64,000 bases of DNA, from contig NZ_FOJA01000001.1 in the NCBI RefSeq assembly GCF_900110535.1, forward strand, positions 930,001 to 994,000, read 5' to 3'. Origin of the DNA: Halobacterium jilantaiense. Its GTDB lineage: Archaea > Halobacteriota > Halobacteria > Halobacteriales > Halobacteriaceae. How positions within the stretch are numbered: position 1 is the first letter of the stretch; each line of letters starts with the position of its first letter. Made by a program: the position numbers and the translations under genes. The notes under the pieces are model-generated. The model was not told the origin of the DNA. It saw only the letters and a program-made list of their open reading frames with translations, and made no database searches. Shown here one piece after another: positions 16,996-26,406 of this stretch.

Positions 16996-17748
16996 ATGGA
17001 CGAAATCAGCACGGAGTGGGTCGCGGAGCCCGACCTCGACGACCCCGCGTTCGTCGAGGGGCTGCCGGGCGTCGGTCACGTCGGCAAGCTCGTCGCCGAA
17101 CACGTCATCGAGGAGGCCGACAGCGAGGTCGTCTGCCGCATCCACAGCGAGCACTTCCCGCCGCAGGTCACCGTCGACGACGACAGCGTCGCGGAGCTGG
17201 CGGCGGCGGAGATTCACGCCGTGGAGACCGAGGGCCGAGACCTCCTGGTCCTGACGGGGAACCACCAGGCGCAGGACAACGTCGGACACTACCGCGTGAC
17301 CGGGGCGTTCCTCGACGTCGCCGCGGAGTTCGACACCACGGACGTGTTCGCGCTCGGTGGCGTGCCGACGGGCGAGCTCGTCGAGGACCACGACGTGGTC
17401 GGGTCGGTGTCGAGCGCGGACCTCAAGGAGGACCTCGCCGAGGCGGGCGTGGAGTTCCGCAGCGAGGAGCCCGCGGGCGGCATCGTCGGCCCCAGCGGCC
17501 TCCTGGTCGGGCTCGGCGGGAAGCGGGGGTTCGACGCGGTCTGCCTGATGGGCGAGACGTCGGGCTACCTCGTCGACCCGAAGGCGGCGAAGGCCGTCCT
17601 CGCCGTCCTCGAAGACCTGCTGGGCTTCGACGTGGACGAGGAGGCGCTCGACGACCGCGCCGACGAGATGGAGGAAGTCGTCTCCCGGCTCCAGGACATG
17701 GAGGAGGGGCCGAGCCCGGGCGACGAGGACCTCCGGTACATCGGGTAG
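16996..17748 (+). CDS. PAC2-family proteasome assembly chaperone-like protein (copy 1)
   Basis: 250-residue soluble protein of the PAC2 family (archaeal PbaA/PbaB relatives). Markers are FVEGLPGVGHVGKLVAEHVI near the start, LVLTGNHQAQDNVGHYRVTGAFLDVA and the PSGLLVGLGGKRGFDAVCLMGETSGYLVDPKAAKAVL region. The C-terminal tail is acidic. It starts four bases after Nop10 and so belongs to the same operon. A second PAC2 gene lies at 56785-57531. Role in 20S assembly or in binding the core particle is inferred from the family. Confidence 0.88.
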   Translation: MDEISTEWVAEPDLDDPAFVEGLPGVGHVGKLVAEHVIEEADSEVVCRIHSEHFPPQVTVDDDSVAELAAAEIHAVETEGRDLLVLTGNHQAQDNVGHYRVTGAFLDVAAEFDTTDVFALGGVPTGELVEDHDVVGSVSSADLKEDLAEAGVEFRSEEPAGGIVGPSGLLVGLGGKRGFDAVCLMGETSGYLVDPKAAKAVLAVLEDLLGFDVDEEALDDRADEMEEVVSRLQDMEEGPSPGDEDLRYIG

Positions 17749-17796
17749 GGCACCGCGGGCGAACGATTCTTCTTCGACGCGCCCACAGTGGTGGGT

Positions 17797-18381
17797 GTGC
17801 AACCGGGCTGGCTCGCGTGGGGACTGGGCATCACGGCCGTCGTGACCGTGGTTGTCGCGGCGCTGTTCGTCGTCGGTGAGCGACTGTTTCCGACGGAGCC
17901 AGTGACGCCTGCGGGGGAGCGCTCCGGTGAGTGGAAGCGCCGCCGCGAGATACGCGAGTACCTGCGAGCTATCGGTGAGCCGTTCGCGGAAGACCACTTC
18001 GTCGCCGGCACGCACGTCGCGTTCTACCTGCCGCAGCGGGACGTGGCCGTGACGTTCGACGCGCCGGCGTACTTCCGCATCCGGAACGCCGAGACGTTCG
18101 TCGTGCTCGCTGAACACGAGATGCCGGGCCGCGCGCTCGGCGGTCGGCTGCCGTTCGAGACGCCCGACCCGGAGGACCTCTTCGACGACGAGGACGAAGA
18201 CGACGAGCAGAGCGTCGCAGACGCCTTCGACACACTCGGCGTCGCCCGAGGGGCGAGCGACGCCGAACTGAAGGCCGCCTACCGGGAGCGCGTGAAGGAA
18301 GCCCACCCCGACCACGGCGGCGACCAAGAGACCTTCGAGCGCGTCCGCGAGGCGTACGCGGCCGCCCAGCAGGCGTCCTGA
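17797..18381 (+). CDS. Membrane-anchored J-domain protein
   Basis: About 194 residues. A single N-terminal transmembrane helix (WLAWGLGITAVVTVVVAALFVV) is followed by a soluble haloarchaeal domain and an acidic linker (DDEDEDDEQ). The C-terminal J domain (from about 140: DTLGVARGASDAELKAAYR) has the HPD tripeptide in KEAHPDHGGDQETF. J domains stimulate DnaK ATPase, so this is a membrane-tethered co-chaperone candidate. GTG at 17797 is preferred; in-frame GTGs at 17788 and 17791 are alternatives. Confidence 0.82.
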   Translation: MQPGWLAWGLGITAVVTVVVAALFVVGERLFPTEPVTPAGERSGEWKRRREIREYLRAIGEPFAEDHFVAGTHVAFYLPQRDVAVTFDAPAYFRIRNAETFVVLAEHEMPGRALGGRLPFETPDPEDLFDDEDEDDEQSVADAFDTLGVARGASDAELKAAYRERVKEAHPDHGGDQETFERVREAYAAAQQAS

Positions 18382-18435
18382 CGCTTGACACCAGTGACCG
18401 CCGCGCCTAACTCCCCGGAAGCCGCAGGGAGTGGT

Positions 18436-19131
18436 GTGACGAAGCCGCCCGACTGGGTCGAGTTCGCGCGCCGCGCCGCCTACTTCCCGGCGGCAGACGC
18501 GCTCGTGTTCGCCGACGTTCACGTGGGCCGGGACGCCGCGTCCGACGTGGCGCTCCCGCTCGGCGAGCACGAGGACCTCCTCGACCGGCTGCGGGCGCAC
18601 CTCGACGACTTCGAGCCGGGGCGCGTCGTGCTGGCGGGCGACCTCCTGCACGTCCACGGCTCGGTTCCGGACGGCGTCCGGGACACCGTCGACGACCTCC
18701 GGGCAGCGATCGAGGCGTCGGGCGCGACCCTCGACGTCCTCGAAGGCAACCACGACACGATGCTGGACGCGGTCGGCGTCGACGCCGTCGACCACGCCGA
18801 ACTCTCGGACGGCACGGTGGTCGCTCACGGCCACGAACCCCCGCCCCGAGATGCCTCGCGCTACGTGGTCGGCCACCAGCACCCCGCCGTCGAAATCGAG
18901 GGGCAGCGCCACCCGTGTTTCCTCTACGGTCCCGGCCAGTACGCCGGCGGCGACGTCCTCGTCCTGCCGGCGTTCACGCGGCTGGCCGCCGGTACGCCCG
19001 TCGAGTCGCTCTCCGACGGCACGGCGGTCTCGCCGCTGCTCGCCGACCCCTCGGGCTACCGGCCGGTCGTCGTCAGCGAGGGCGAAGCCCTCGGTTTCCC
19101 CGCGCTCGGGGACCTCCGCGGGCTGCTCTGA
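18436..19131 (+). CDS. Calcineurin-like metallophosphoesterase
   Basis: About 231 residues with the binuclear-metal phosphoesterase motifs in order: FADVHVGRD (D-x-H), VVLAGDLLHVHG (GDxxH), EGNHDTM (GNHD) and VVAHGHEPPP followed by VVGHQHPAVEI (GHxH). This matches the archaeal YbbF-like phosphoesterase group often placed near helicases; the substrate is unknown. GTG at 18436 is preferred because a GGGAG sits just before it and the protein then begins close to the first motif. In-frame TTG at 18385 and GTG at 18394 are alternatives. Confidence 0.85.
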   Translation: MTKPPDWVEFARRAAYFPAADALVFADVHVGRDAASDVALPLGEHEDLLDRLRAHLDDFEPGRVVLAGDLLHVHGSVPDGVRDTVDDLRAAIEASGATLDVLEGNHDTMLDAVGVDAVDHAELSDGTVVAHGHEPPPRDASRYVVGHQHPAVEIEGQRHPCFLYGPGQYAGGDVLVLPAFTRLAAGTPVESLSDGTAVSPLLADPSGYRPVVVSEGEALGFPALGDLRGLL

Positions 19132-19135
19132 GCCG

Positions 19136-20401
19136 TCAGTGCAGGTCCTCTCCGACCGCGGCGGCGGCCGCCCGGCCGCTGTCCATCGCGCCGTTGATAG
19201 AGGAGTCGTGGGTGTAGTCGCCGGCGAGGTAGACCGCGCCGGCGGGGTCGCGGACGTCCGGCAGGGTCTCGTGGACGCCGGGCGGCTGTGCGAACTGCGA
19301 GTACGGGACGCGGTGCGTGTGCAGCACCTCGAAGTCGGTGGCGGAAGCCTCCGGGTACCACGAGCCGATGGCGTCCCGCGCGGCCTCGGCGAGGTCCGTC
19401 GACGACCGGTCGGGCGTCCCGAGCGTCGTGACGGCCGCGATTTCCCGGTCGTCGGGCGCGTACTCGGGTGCGACGCCGGACATCGGCGCGACCGTGTTCG
19501 GCACCTCGCCGCCGGCGTTGAGGTGGATGCGGTCGCTATCAGCGAGCGGGTGACCGGCCTGCAGCGCGACGTGCTGGGTAACACAGCCTATGCCGTCGGT
19601 CGGAATCGCGTCGACGCCGGTGAGGTCGCGGGCGCTCTTCGGGTCCGCGGCGACGACGACGGCTTCGGCGTCCAGCGTCTCGCCCGGAATCTGGACGGTG
19701 GCGTTTTCGGCGTTGACCGCCTCGACGGGCGTCTCCGTCTCGATGCGGACGCCCGCCTCGCGCGCTCGCTCGGCGAGCTGTGCCGACATCGCGCCCATCC
19801 CGTCGGCGGGGACGACGGTCTTTCCCTCCGCGAGCATCTTGAACGTGAACTCGAAGACGCGCTTGGACGTGGACAGCGACCGGTCGAGCGTGATGCCGCC
19901 GTAGAACGGCCGCACGAACCGGTCGACGTACCGCTCGGAGAACCCCCGCGCCGCGAGGTACTGCTCGATGGTCGCGTCCTCGCTCGTCCAGATGTCGTCG
20001 ACGGACTTCGAGGACAAGTCGCGTTTCAGCGCGAGCGTCCGGAGCTTGTCGGCCGTCGTCACCTGCCGATTCAGGATGGACGGGACGAGCGCGCCGGGGT
20101 CCCTGAGCGGGTCTCCGAGCGTCGCTCGCTGGTCGCCGCGGCAGATGACGGCTCCGGGCGAGAACGCCCGCAGGTCCAGCGCGTCGAAGTCGAGTTCGCG
20201 GCGCGCGGCCGGGTACGACGTGAACAGCACCTGGAACCCTCTGTCGAACGTGAAGCCGTCTGCGTGCGTGGAGCGGACTCGGCCGCCGACCGTCGGCTCG
20301 CGCTCGAACAGCGTCACGCCGAACCCGTCCTCGGCCAGCTGGCGCGCCGCCACCAGTCCCGCCAGCCCCCCGCCCACCACGACGACGTCCTCGTCAGTCA
20401 T
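19136..20401 (-). CDS. FAD-dependent amine-oxidase-fold oxidoreductase
   Basis: 421-residue flavoprotein of the protoporphyrinogen oxidase/phytoene desaturase superfamily. The N-terminal dinucleotide fold is VVVVGGGLAGLVAARQLAEDGFGVTLFEREPTVGGRVRS. The C-terminal FAD motif is AVYLAGDYTHDSSINGAMDSGRAAA. The substrate domain includes ADGMGAMSAQLAERAREAGV. Carotenoid desaturation or another hydrophobic substrate is possible but not resolved. ATG at 20401 begins directly before the nucleotide-binding motif. Convergent with the phosphoesterase, four bases apart. Confidence 0.85.
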   Translation of the reverse strand: MTDEDVVVVGGGLAGLVAARQLAEDGFGVTLFEREPTVGGRVRSTHADGFTFDRGFQVLFTSYPAARRELDFDALDLRAFSPGAVICRGDQRATLGDPLRDPGALVPSILNRQVTTADKLRTLALKRDLSSKSVDDIWTSEDATIEQYLAARGFSERYVDRFVRPFYGGITLDRSLSTSKRVFEFTFKMLAEGKTVVPADGMGAMSAQLAERAREAGVRIETETPVEAVNAENATVQIPGETLDAEAVVVAADPKSARDLTGVDAIPTDGIGCVTQHVALQAGHPLADSDRIHLNAGGEVPNTVAPMSGVAPEYAPDDREIAAVTTLGTPDRSSTDLAEAARDAIGSWYPEASATDFEVLHTHRVPYSQFAQPPGVHETLPDVRDPAGAVYLAGDYTHDSSINGAMDSGRAAAAAVGEDLH

Positions 20402-20508
20402 GGCCGAGATTTGGGCCGGTGGCGTCATCAACGTGGGTGCTTTCGACGTGGGGTTCTACTGGGGACCGGACGTGTTCTGGTGACTACCGATTCGTGGGTT
20501 ACACGACC

Positions 20509-20630
20509 TCGAAAGCCCCGACCGGCTCACCGACCAGCAGGGAGGGACTGAAAGAGGCGACTGGCTCGGCGAGCGAGACGACGCAAGGACCGCAGCGAGT
20601 CGCAGCCGTCGAGCCAGTCGGGGCTTTCGA
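20509..20630 (+). repeat. Intergenic element bounded by a 21-bp inverted repeat
   Basis: The 330-base gap 20402-20731 has no credible gene. Its main structure is an inverted repeat: TCGAAAGCCCCGAC and extension at 20509-20529 against 20610-20630, 20 of 21 positions pairing. Between the arms is GACTGGCTCGGCGAGCGAG (about 20559-20577), which resembles the arm sequence again. ACAC flanks the arms on both outer sides. Similar GGGGCTTTCGA-type palindromes are, from memory, frequent between haloarchaeal genes. No transposase is present. Confidence 0.6.
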
Positions 20631-20731
20631 AGTGTAGAACGCGCCCGAAACGGAGCAAGGGCAGATAGCTCACGATGCGTCTCGCGCCGGAAGGGACAGG
20701 GCCTTTGTCGAGGGGTCCAAAGCGACACGGC

Positions 20732-21925
20732 ATGGAGACGACGCCGGCGTTCGAGGGGCTGGAGTGCGTGGACTGCGGGGAATCGTTCGACGCCGAGGCG
20801 GCGACGCATCGGTGTCCGGACTGCGGGGGCATCCTCGACCCGACGTACGACCTCGACAGCCTCGACGTGGACCGGGAGACCTTCGAGTCGCGGCGGTTCG
20901 ACTCGATGTGGCGCTACGAGGAGCTGTTGCCGTTCACGCGCGAGTCCGCCGTGTCGATGGACGAGGGGGCGACGGCGCTCGTGGAGTGCCCGGGACTGGC
21001 CGAGGAACTGGGCGTCGGCGAACTGTATATCAAGGACGAGGGCCGGAATCCGACGGGAACGTTCAAGGACCGCGGGCAGACCGTGGCGATGACGGCGGCA
21101 CATCAGCACGGCGCGAGCGACGTGGCGCTGAACTCCGCGGGGAACGCGGGTCAGTCGGCCGCTGCGTACGCGGCTCGCGCTGACCTCGACGCGCACGTGT
21201 TCCTGCCGTCGCGGGCGGGGTTCACGAACAAGGCGATGGTGAACGTCCACGGCGGCGACATGAACGTCGTCGGCGGCCGCATCGGGGACGCGGGCGCGGC
21301 CTACGAGGACGCGATGGACGAGCACGGGGACTGGTACTCGGTGAAGACGTTCGAGACGCCGTACCGCCACGAGGGCAAGAAGACAATGCTGTACGAGACG
21401 GTCGAACAGCTCGACTGGCAGGTCCCCGACCACGTCGTCTACCCGACCGGCGGCGGCGTCGGCCTCGTCGGCATGCACAAGGCCGCGACGGAACTCCGAG
21501 AGCTCGGCATCACCGACGAGCTGCCGGCGATGTACGCGGCGCAGTCCGAGGGGTGCGCGCCCATCGTGCGCGCCTTCGAAGAGGGGCGGGACGTCCACGA
21601 GCCCTGGGACAGTCCCGACACCATCTGTGGCGGCATCGAGATTCCGGACCCGGGCGCGAGCCCGCTCGTTCTGGACGCGCTCCGGGAGAGCGACGGCGGC
21701 GCGGTGGCGACCAGCGACGACGAGATTCTGGAGGCGGGCACGGCAGTCGCGAGCCGGGCGGGCGTCGAGATGGGCGCGACGTGCGCGGCGGCGGCCTCCG
21801 GCGCGTGGGAACTCGCTGACCGCGGCGCGTTCGACGGCGACGAGACGGTCGTCCTCCTGAACACGGGCACGGCGAACAAGGACGCCGACGTGCTGCGCTC
21901 GCACCTGATGAGCAAGGGCATCTGA
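20732..21925 (+). CDS. thrC: Threonine synthase (PLP-dependent, zinc-ribbon N-terminus)
   Basis: 397-residue fold-type II PLP enzyme making threonine from O-phosphohomoserine. The N-terminal zinc ribbon is LECVDCGESF...HRCPDCGGIL. The PLP lysine lies in RNPTGTFKDRGQTVAM (about 106-121), the phosphate-binding loop is YPTGGGVGLVGMHKA, and NSAGNAGQSAAAYAARADL follows the lysine region. ATG at 20732 is chosen because upstream sequence lacks haloarchaeal coding bias. Divergent from the FAD oxidoreductase across the repeat-bearing gap. Confidence 0.88.
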   Translation: METTPAFEGLECVDCGESFDAEAATHRCPDCGGILDPTYDLDSLDVDRETFESRRFDSMWRYEELLPFTRESAVSMDEGATALVECPGLAEELGVGELYIKDEGRNPTGTFKDRGQTVAMTAAHQHGASDVALNSAGNAGQSAAAYAARADLDAHVFLPSRAGFTNKAMVNVHGGDMNVVGGRIGDAGAAYEDAMDEHGDWYSVKTFETPYRHEGKKTMLYETVEQLDWQVPDHVVYPTGGGVGLVGMHKAATELRELGITDELPAMYAAQSEGCAPIVRAFEEGRDVHEPWDSPDTICGGIEIPDPGASPLVLDALRESDGGAVATSDDEILEAGTAVASRAGVEMGATCAAAASGAWELADRGAFDGDETVVLLNTGTANKDADVLRSHLMSKGI

Positions 21926-22017
21926 CGAACGCCTCGGCCGGTCGGCTTGTCGCGCAGGCACGCCCCGGCGCGTCGTTGCGCTCGCCGGCGAGAAGACTGT
22001 CTCTACTCGCGGTACGC

Positions 22018-22026
22018 GCTAAATAA
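22018..22026 (+). promoter_or_regulatory. TATA-like box for the TAXI-TRAP operon
   Basis: GCTAAATAA lies 31-39 bases before the ATG at 22057, placing the likely start of transcription about 5-10 bases before the gene. It is the most AT-rich spot of the 131-base gap after threonine synthase. Confidence 0.5.
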
Positions 22027-22056
22027 CCATACGGGAGAGCGTCGACCTACTACCGT

Positions 22057-23004
22057 ATGTCAGATAACCAGACACGTCGGCGGTTCCTGCAGGCGAGCGG
22101 GTTCGCGGGCGTCGCGGCCCTCGCTGGCTGCCTCGGCGGCGACGACGACGGGAGCAACCGTCTCTCCTGGCACGCGGGCGGCCAGGGCGGGACGTACTTC
22201 CCGCTCTCGAACGAGATCAAGACTATCGTCGAGGACAACACGGACTACACGCTGAACGTCCAGTCCACGGGCGCGAGCGTGGAGAACGTCGGCAGCCTCG
22301 CCGACGGCGACGCCGACTTCGCGCTCATCCAGAACGACGTCGCGTACTTCGCGAAGAACGGCACCGGCATCGACGCCTTCCAGGACGACCCCGTGGAGAA
22401 CCTCATGGGCGTCACGACCCTCTACCCCGAGACCATCACGCTCGTGACGCTCCAGAACACGGGCATCGAGACCGTCTCGGACCTCGAAGGAGCCACAATC
22501 AACACCGGCGACCTCGGCTCCGGCACGCAGGTCAACGCCCTCCAGATTCTGGAGGCTGTCGGCGTCTCGGACTTCGACGAGCAGAACGCGTCGTTCTCGC
22601 AGGCGGCCGACCAGCTCCGGAACGGCGACATCGACGCCGCGTTCGTCGTCGGCGGCTGGCCGGTCGGCGCGATCGAGGAGCTCGCGAACACGAACGACAT
22701 CCACATCGTCCCCATCGAGGGCGACAACCGCGAAGCCGTCAAGGACGCCGCGTCCTGGTTCGCGGACGACACCATCCCCGGCGGGACGTACTCGGGTGTC
22801 AGCGAGGACGTGGAGACGGTGTCCGTGCAGGCGATGATTGCCACCAACGAGGGGGTCGACGATACCACCGTCGAGGAGGTGACGGCCGCCATCTTCGACA
22901 ACGTCGGCGACCTCACCATCAAGACCGACTTCATCAGCGCCGACTCCGCGCAGGACGGGATGTCCATCGAACTCCACCCCGGCGCGCAGGCGTACTTCGA
23001 GTGA
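22057..23004 (+). CDS. TAXI-family TRAP transporter solute-binding lipoprotein
   Basis: 315-residue extracellular binding protein. A Tat signal (RRRFLQASGF, arginines at 7-9) is combined with a lipobox LAGC (22-25), so it is exported folded and lipid-anchored. The mature part starts WHAGGQGGTYFPLSNEIKTIVED, the TAXI signature, and continues with TGASVENVGSLADGDADFALIQND. It binds an organic anion (glutamate or C4-dicarboxylate in studied relatives; substrate not readable here) for the permease at 23603-26290. Confidence 0.92.
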   Translation: MSDNQTRRRFLQASGFAGVAALAGCLGGDDDGSNRLSWHAGGQGGTYFPLSNEIKTIVEDNTDYTLNVQSTGASVENVGSLADGDADFALIQNDVAYFAKNGTGIDAFQDDPVENLMGVTTLYPETITLVTLQNTGIETVSDLEGATINTGDLGSGTQVNALQILEAVGVSDFDEQNASFSQAADQLRNGDIDAAFVVGGWPVGAIEELANTNDIHIVPIEGDNREAVKDAASWFADDTIPGGTYSGVSEDVETVSVQAMIATNEGVDDTTVEEVTAAIFDNVGDLTIKTDFISADSAQDGMSIELHPGAQAYFE

Positions 23005-23115
23005 CGCCGTGCGTCGCTCGCGCCGCGAGAGCCCCGTAGCTGAGTCGACACGCCCGGCGCGGACCGGCGGCTGCACCGTCGAGCCGCGGCCCCACCAGCA
23101 GCGACGCCCCACTGA

Positions 23116-23610
23116 ATGAAACGCACCCGACTGGCCGTCGTCGCTGTCGTCGCGCTCGCGGTCGCGACAGCCCTGGCTGCGGTGGCCGTCCCCGGCGACC
23201 GCGTGCTGGTCGTCGAGGACACCGACACCGGTGAGACCTACCTGACCGCGCCCGTCGAGGACGGGTCGACAGTGGCCCTAGAGTACACGCACAGCGTCGA
23301 GAAGACCCGCGTGTACGACGAGTACACCGTCCGGGGCGACGTGCTCGTGATGACGCGCATGGAGTTCGAGTCCTACGGCTGGGGGCTGCCCAGCCGCGCG
23401 AACGTCACCGAGGAGAACGGGACGTTCGTCTACGACCCGCCCGGGGAGACGACCCGGCTCACCGTCGCGCCCGGGCGGGTCGCGGGCCACCGCCTCCACG
23501 TCGACGGCGAGACCTACGACCTGGTGGCGCTCGCCGACGGGGAGTCGGTCGACCTCCACGTCACCCGCCGGTCGCTATTGACTGACATCACCGCCAGCAT
23601 CCATGGCTAA
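23116..23610 (+). CDS. DUF1850 protein of the TRAP operon
   Basis: 164-residue protein with an N-terminal hydrophobic signal/anchor (LAVVAVVALAVATALAAVAV) and an exported beta-rich domain. EYTHSVEKTRVYDEYTVRGD and MEFESYGWGLPSR are the hallmarks of DUF1850, a family almost always encoded between TAXI binding proteins and fused TRAP permeases. Its role in transport is unknown. It overlaps the permease start by eight bases. Confidence 0.88.
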   Translation: MKRTRLAVVAVVALAVATALAAVAVPGDRVLVVEDTDTGETYLTAPVEDGSTVALEYTHSVEKTRVYDEYTVRGDVLVMTRMEFESYGWGLPSRANVTEENGTFVYDPPGETTRLTVAPGRVAGHRLHVDGETYDLVALADGESVDLHVTRRSLLTDITASIHG

Positions 23611-26290
23611 CGACACACCAGACGAGGAGACGCCGGACGCCGACGCGGTGTTACAGGAGATCGAACGCAAGCGCTCCCTCCGGGGCGTGTCCGTGGTCGC
23701 CGTCGCGGTCATCGGTATCGCCTTCTCCGTGTTCCAGATGTGGCTCGCCGCGAAGGGGTTCGAGCTCTCCGTGACCGTGCCGTTCTACGGCGTGTTCGAG
23801 CTCGCGACGCTGCAGTTGCTCCAGATCAACGCGGTCCACGTCGCCTTCGCGCTCGCGCTGGCGTTCCTGCTGTACCCCGCCAGCACGGGCGACGGCCCGT
23901 TCGCCCGGCGGTGTGTCGCGCTCGCCCGCGGGCTGGACGACCGACTCGGCGCGTCCCATCCCGCGACGCGGGGCGTCCGACGCGTCGGCTCGTCGCTGGA
24001 GTGGGCGCTCGTCGACGAGGACATGGACCGCGTGACGCCCGTCGACGTCGTGTTCGTCGGTATCACCGCGCTCGCAGCGGCGTACTTCGTCACGGACTTC
24101 GCGGAGATTCAGAACATGCGGCGGTTCGGCCTCGACGCCGGGCGGCCCGTTCAGGAGGTGTTCACGTTCCTCGAACCCGTGTCGGTGCTGCTCGGGCCGC
24201 TGGCCGACACGTCGTACGCGCTCGTGCTCGGCGTCGTCGGCGTCCTGCTCGTTCTGGAGGCGACCCGGCGGGCAATCAGCCTCTGGCTGATGGTCATCGT
24301 CGCGCTGTTCATCGTCTACGCCCGCTTCGGCCACCTCATCCCCCAGAACGCCGCCTACGTCGGCGTGCTCTCGATTCCGCCGTTCGACTGGGCGAGCATC
24401 GTCCAGAACCTCTGGTACAACACGGAGAACGGCGTGTTCGGCATCCCGGTGACGGTCTCGGTGCAGTTCATCTACATCTTCATCCTGTTCGGCGCGTTCC
24501 TGGAGATGTCGGGCGCGGGCCAGTGGTTCATCGACCTGGCGTACGCCGCGACCGGCACCCGGAAGGGCGGCCCGGCGAAGGCGTCCATCCTCGCCTCGGG
24601 GTTCATGGGCACCATCTCCGGGTCCTCCATCGCGAACACGGTCACCACGGGCGCGTTCACGATTCCGCTGATGAAGCGCTCCGGCTACCGGCCGGAGTTC
24701 GCGGGCGCGGTCGAAGCGTCGGCGTCCTCGGGCGGCCAGATTCTCCCGCCGGTGATGGGGGCGGCGGCGTTCCTCATCGTCCAGTACACGGGGACACCGT
24801 TCGCGGACGTCATCGTCGCCGCGGCCGTCCCCGCCGTCGTGTTCTTCTTCGGCGTCTGGGTGATGGTCCACTTCGAGGCGAGCAAGGAGGGCATCGGCGG
24901 TCTCGACGCCTCGGAGCTCGTGGACGTCCGCCGGCACCTCGTCGCCGGCTGGTTCTACCTGGTGCCCATCGGGCTGTTGCTGTACTACCTCATCGTCGAG
25001 CGGCTGTCGGTCGCCCGCTCGGCGTGGTTCACGCTCGTCGCCATCGGCGCGCTGATGGCGCTCATCGCCGCCTACGGCGACGAGACCAGAGGCCTGCTCG
25101 CCACCGCCCTCGCCGCGCTCGTCGGCGGGACCTTCCTCACGGAGTGGCTGGCCGGCGGCTCCATCGTGGAGACGCTGACCGGAGCCGCGGCGGGCGGCGG
25201 GTCGGTGGACGCCGCGCTCGCGGCGACACTCGGCGACCTCGGCTGGCTGCTCGTCGCCTCGGGAGTGCTGACGATGGCGCTGCGGCCGCGAGCGCCGACC
25301 AGCCTCCTGAACTTCGACGACGCCGTCGACGACGCCACGGCCGAAGTCGCCGCGGCCGTCGGTCGACCGTCGCTCACACAGCACAACCTCTTCGACTACG
25401 GCATCTTCACGCTGAAGTCGATGGAGGACGGCGCGCGCACCGCCGTCCCCGTGGTCGTCGCCGTCGCCGCCGCCGGCATCATTCCGGGCGTCATCAGCAT
25501 CTCCGGGCTCGGCCCGAATCTGGTGGCGCTCATCCGCTCGGTCGCCGGCGGGTCGCTGGTACTCGTCCTCGGCATCACCGCCGTCTCCTCGATCATCCTC
25601 GGGATGGGGATGCCGACGACGGTGACGTACATCATCCTCTCCGTGCTGCTCGCGCCGGTGCTCACGCCGTTCGGCATCCCCGAGCTGGCCGCCCACCTCT
25701 ACATCCTCTACTTCGGCGTCATCGCGGACATCACACCGCCGGTCGCGGTCGCGGCCTACGCCGCCTCCGGGGTGGCGAAGTCCGAGCCGTTCGAGACCGG
25801 CGTGGAGGCGTTCTCGCTGTCGCTGAACAAGGCCATCGTGCCGTTCGCGTTCGTCGTGACGCCCGGCATCGTTCTGCTGCGGCGCAACCCCGGCGACCTC
25901 CCGGTCGGCGACCAGTACAGCGTCGTCGGCGTCCCGGACCTGCTGGACCTCGCCTACTCGGTGCCCGAGATTCTGCTGCCCGTCGGGGGCGTGTTCCTCG
26001 GCGTCGTCGCGCTCGCCGCGACCGTCATCGGGTTCGTCTACACGGACGTGGGCGGCACCGAGCGGGCCGCCTACGCCGCCAGCGCCCTGCTGCTGATGGC
26101 ACCGTCACTGGCGGTCTCGACGCTGTACGACCTGCTCGGACTGCTCGGCGTGTCGGCGGGCGAGACGACCGTCGCACTCGACTTGGCGCTGCGGGGCGTG
26201 GGCCTCGTCCTGTTCGCGGGGCTGCTTGTGCGGAACCGCCGCGCGAGTCGGAGCGCCGCGCCGGCACCGGAGTCCCACGAGTCGGCGTGA
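23603..26290 (+). CDS. Fused TRAP transporter permease (4TM + 12TM subunits)
   Basis: 895-residue membrane protein combining the small and large TRAP subunits. The DctM-like core includes GFMGTISGSSIANTVTTGAFTIPLMKR (about 331-357), VEASASSGGQILPPVMGAAAFL (about 370-391) and LGMGMPTTVTYIILSVLLAPVL (about 668-690), the paired hairpin regions that form the sodium and substrate site. Extra helices extend both ends. With the TAXI lipoprotein it forms a sodium-driven secondary uptake system. The last 25 residues are a hydrophilic tail. Confidence 0.93.
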   Translation: MANDTPDEETPDADAVLQEIERKRSLRGVSVVAVAVIGIAFSVFQMWLAAKGFELSVTVPFYGVFELATLQLLQINAVHVAFALALAFLLYPASTGDGPFARRCVALARGLDDRLGASHPATRGVRRVGSSLEWALVDEDMDRVTPVDVVFVGITALAAAYFVTDFAEIQNMRRFGLDAGRPVQEVFTFLEPVSVLLGPLADTSYALVLGVVGVLLVLEATRRAISLWLMVIVALFIVYARFGHLIPQNAAYVGVLSIPPFDWASIVQNLWYNTENGVFGIPVTVSVQFIYIFILFGAFLEMSGAGQWFIDLAYAATGTRKGGPAKASILASGFMGTISGSSIANTVTTGAFTIPLMKRSGYRPEFAGAVEASASSGGQILPPVMGAAAFLIVQYTGTPFADVIVAAAVPAVVFFFGVWVMVHFEASKEGIGGLDASELVDVRRHLVAGWFYLVPIGLLLYYLIVERLSVARSAWFTLVAIGALMALIAAYGDETRGLLATALAALVGGTFLTEWLAGGSIVETLTGAAAGGGSVDAALAATLGDLGWLLVASGVLTMALRPRAPTSLLNFDDAVDDATAEVAAAVGRPSLTQHNLFDYGIFTLKSMEDGARTAVPVVVAVAAAGIIPGVISISGLGPNLVALIRSVAGGSLVLVLGITAVSSIILGMGMPTTVTYIILSVLLAPVLTPFGIPELAAHLYILYFGVIADITPPVAVAAYAASGVAKSEPFETGVEAFSLSLNKAIVPFAFVVTPGIVLLRRNPGDLPVGDQYSVVGVPDLLDLAYSVPEILLPVGGVFLGVVALAATVIGFVYTDVGGTERAAYAASALLLMAPSLAVSTLYDLLGLLGVSAGETTVALDLALRGVGLVLFAGLLVRNRRASRSAAPAPESHESA

Positions 26291-26381
26291 CCGCGTCGTC
26301 GCCAGAAGCACGCCTAGTCCCGGTCCGCCGGCCGACAGCCAGCAGCCGTAGACAATCACAAACCATACTTCGCCCACCGTC

Positions 26382-26406
26382 AAATACATACTTTAGACTG
26401 GGCTAA
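26382..26406 (+). promoter_or_regulatory. Promoter and candidate metal-regulator operator
   Basis: AAATACATA (26382-26390) is a TATA-like element about 30 bases before the ATG at 26421. Directly after it lies TTAG-ACTGGG-CTAA (26393-26406), an inverted repeat resembling half sites of DtxR/MntR operators (TTAG/CTAA). Its place between TATA box and expected transcription start would suit autorepression. Confidence 0.45.

Noticed and set aside
20402-20731. Insertion sequence
   Set aside because: Inverted repeats exist, but there is no transposase and no clear target-site duplication beyond ACAC; kept only as a repeat.
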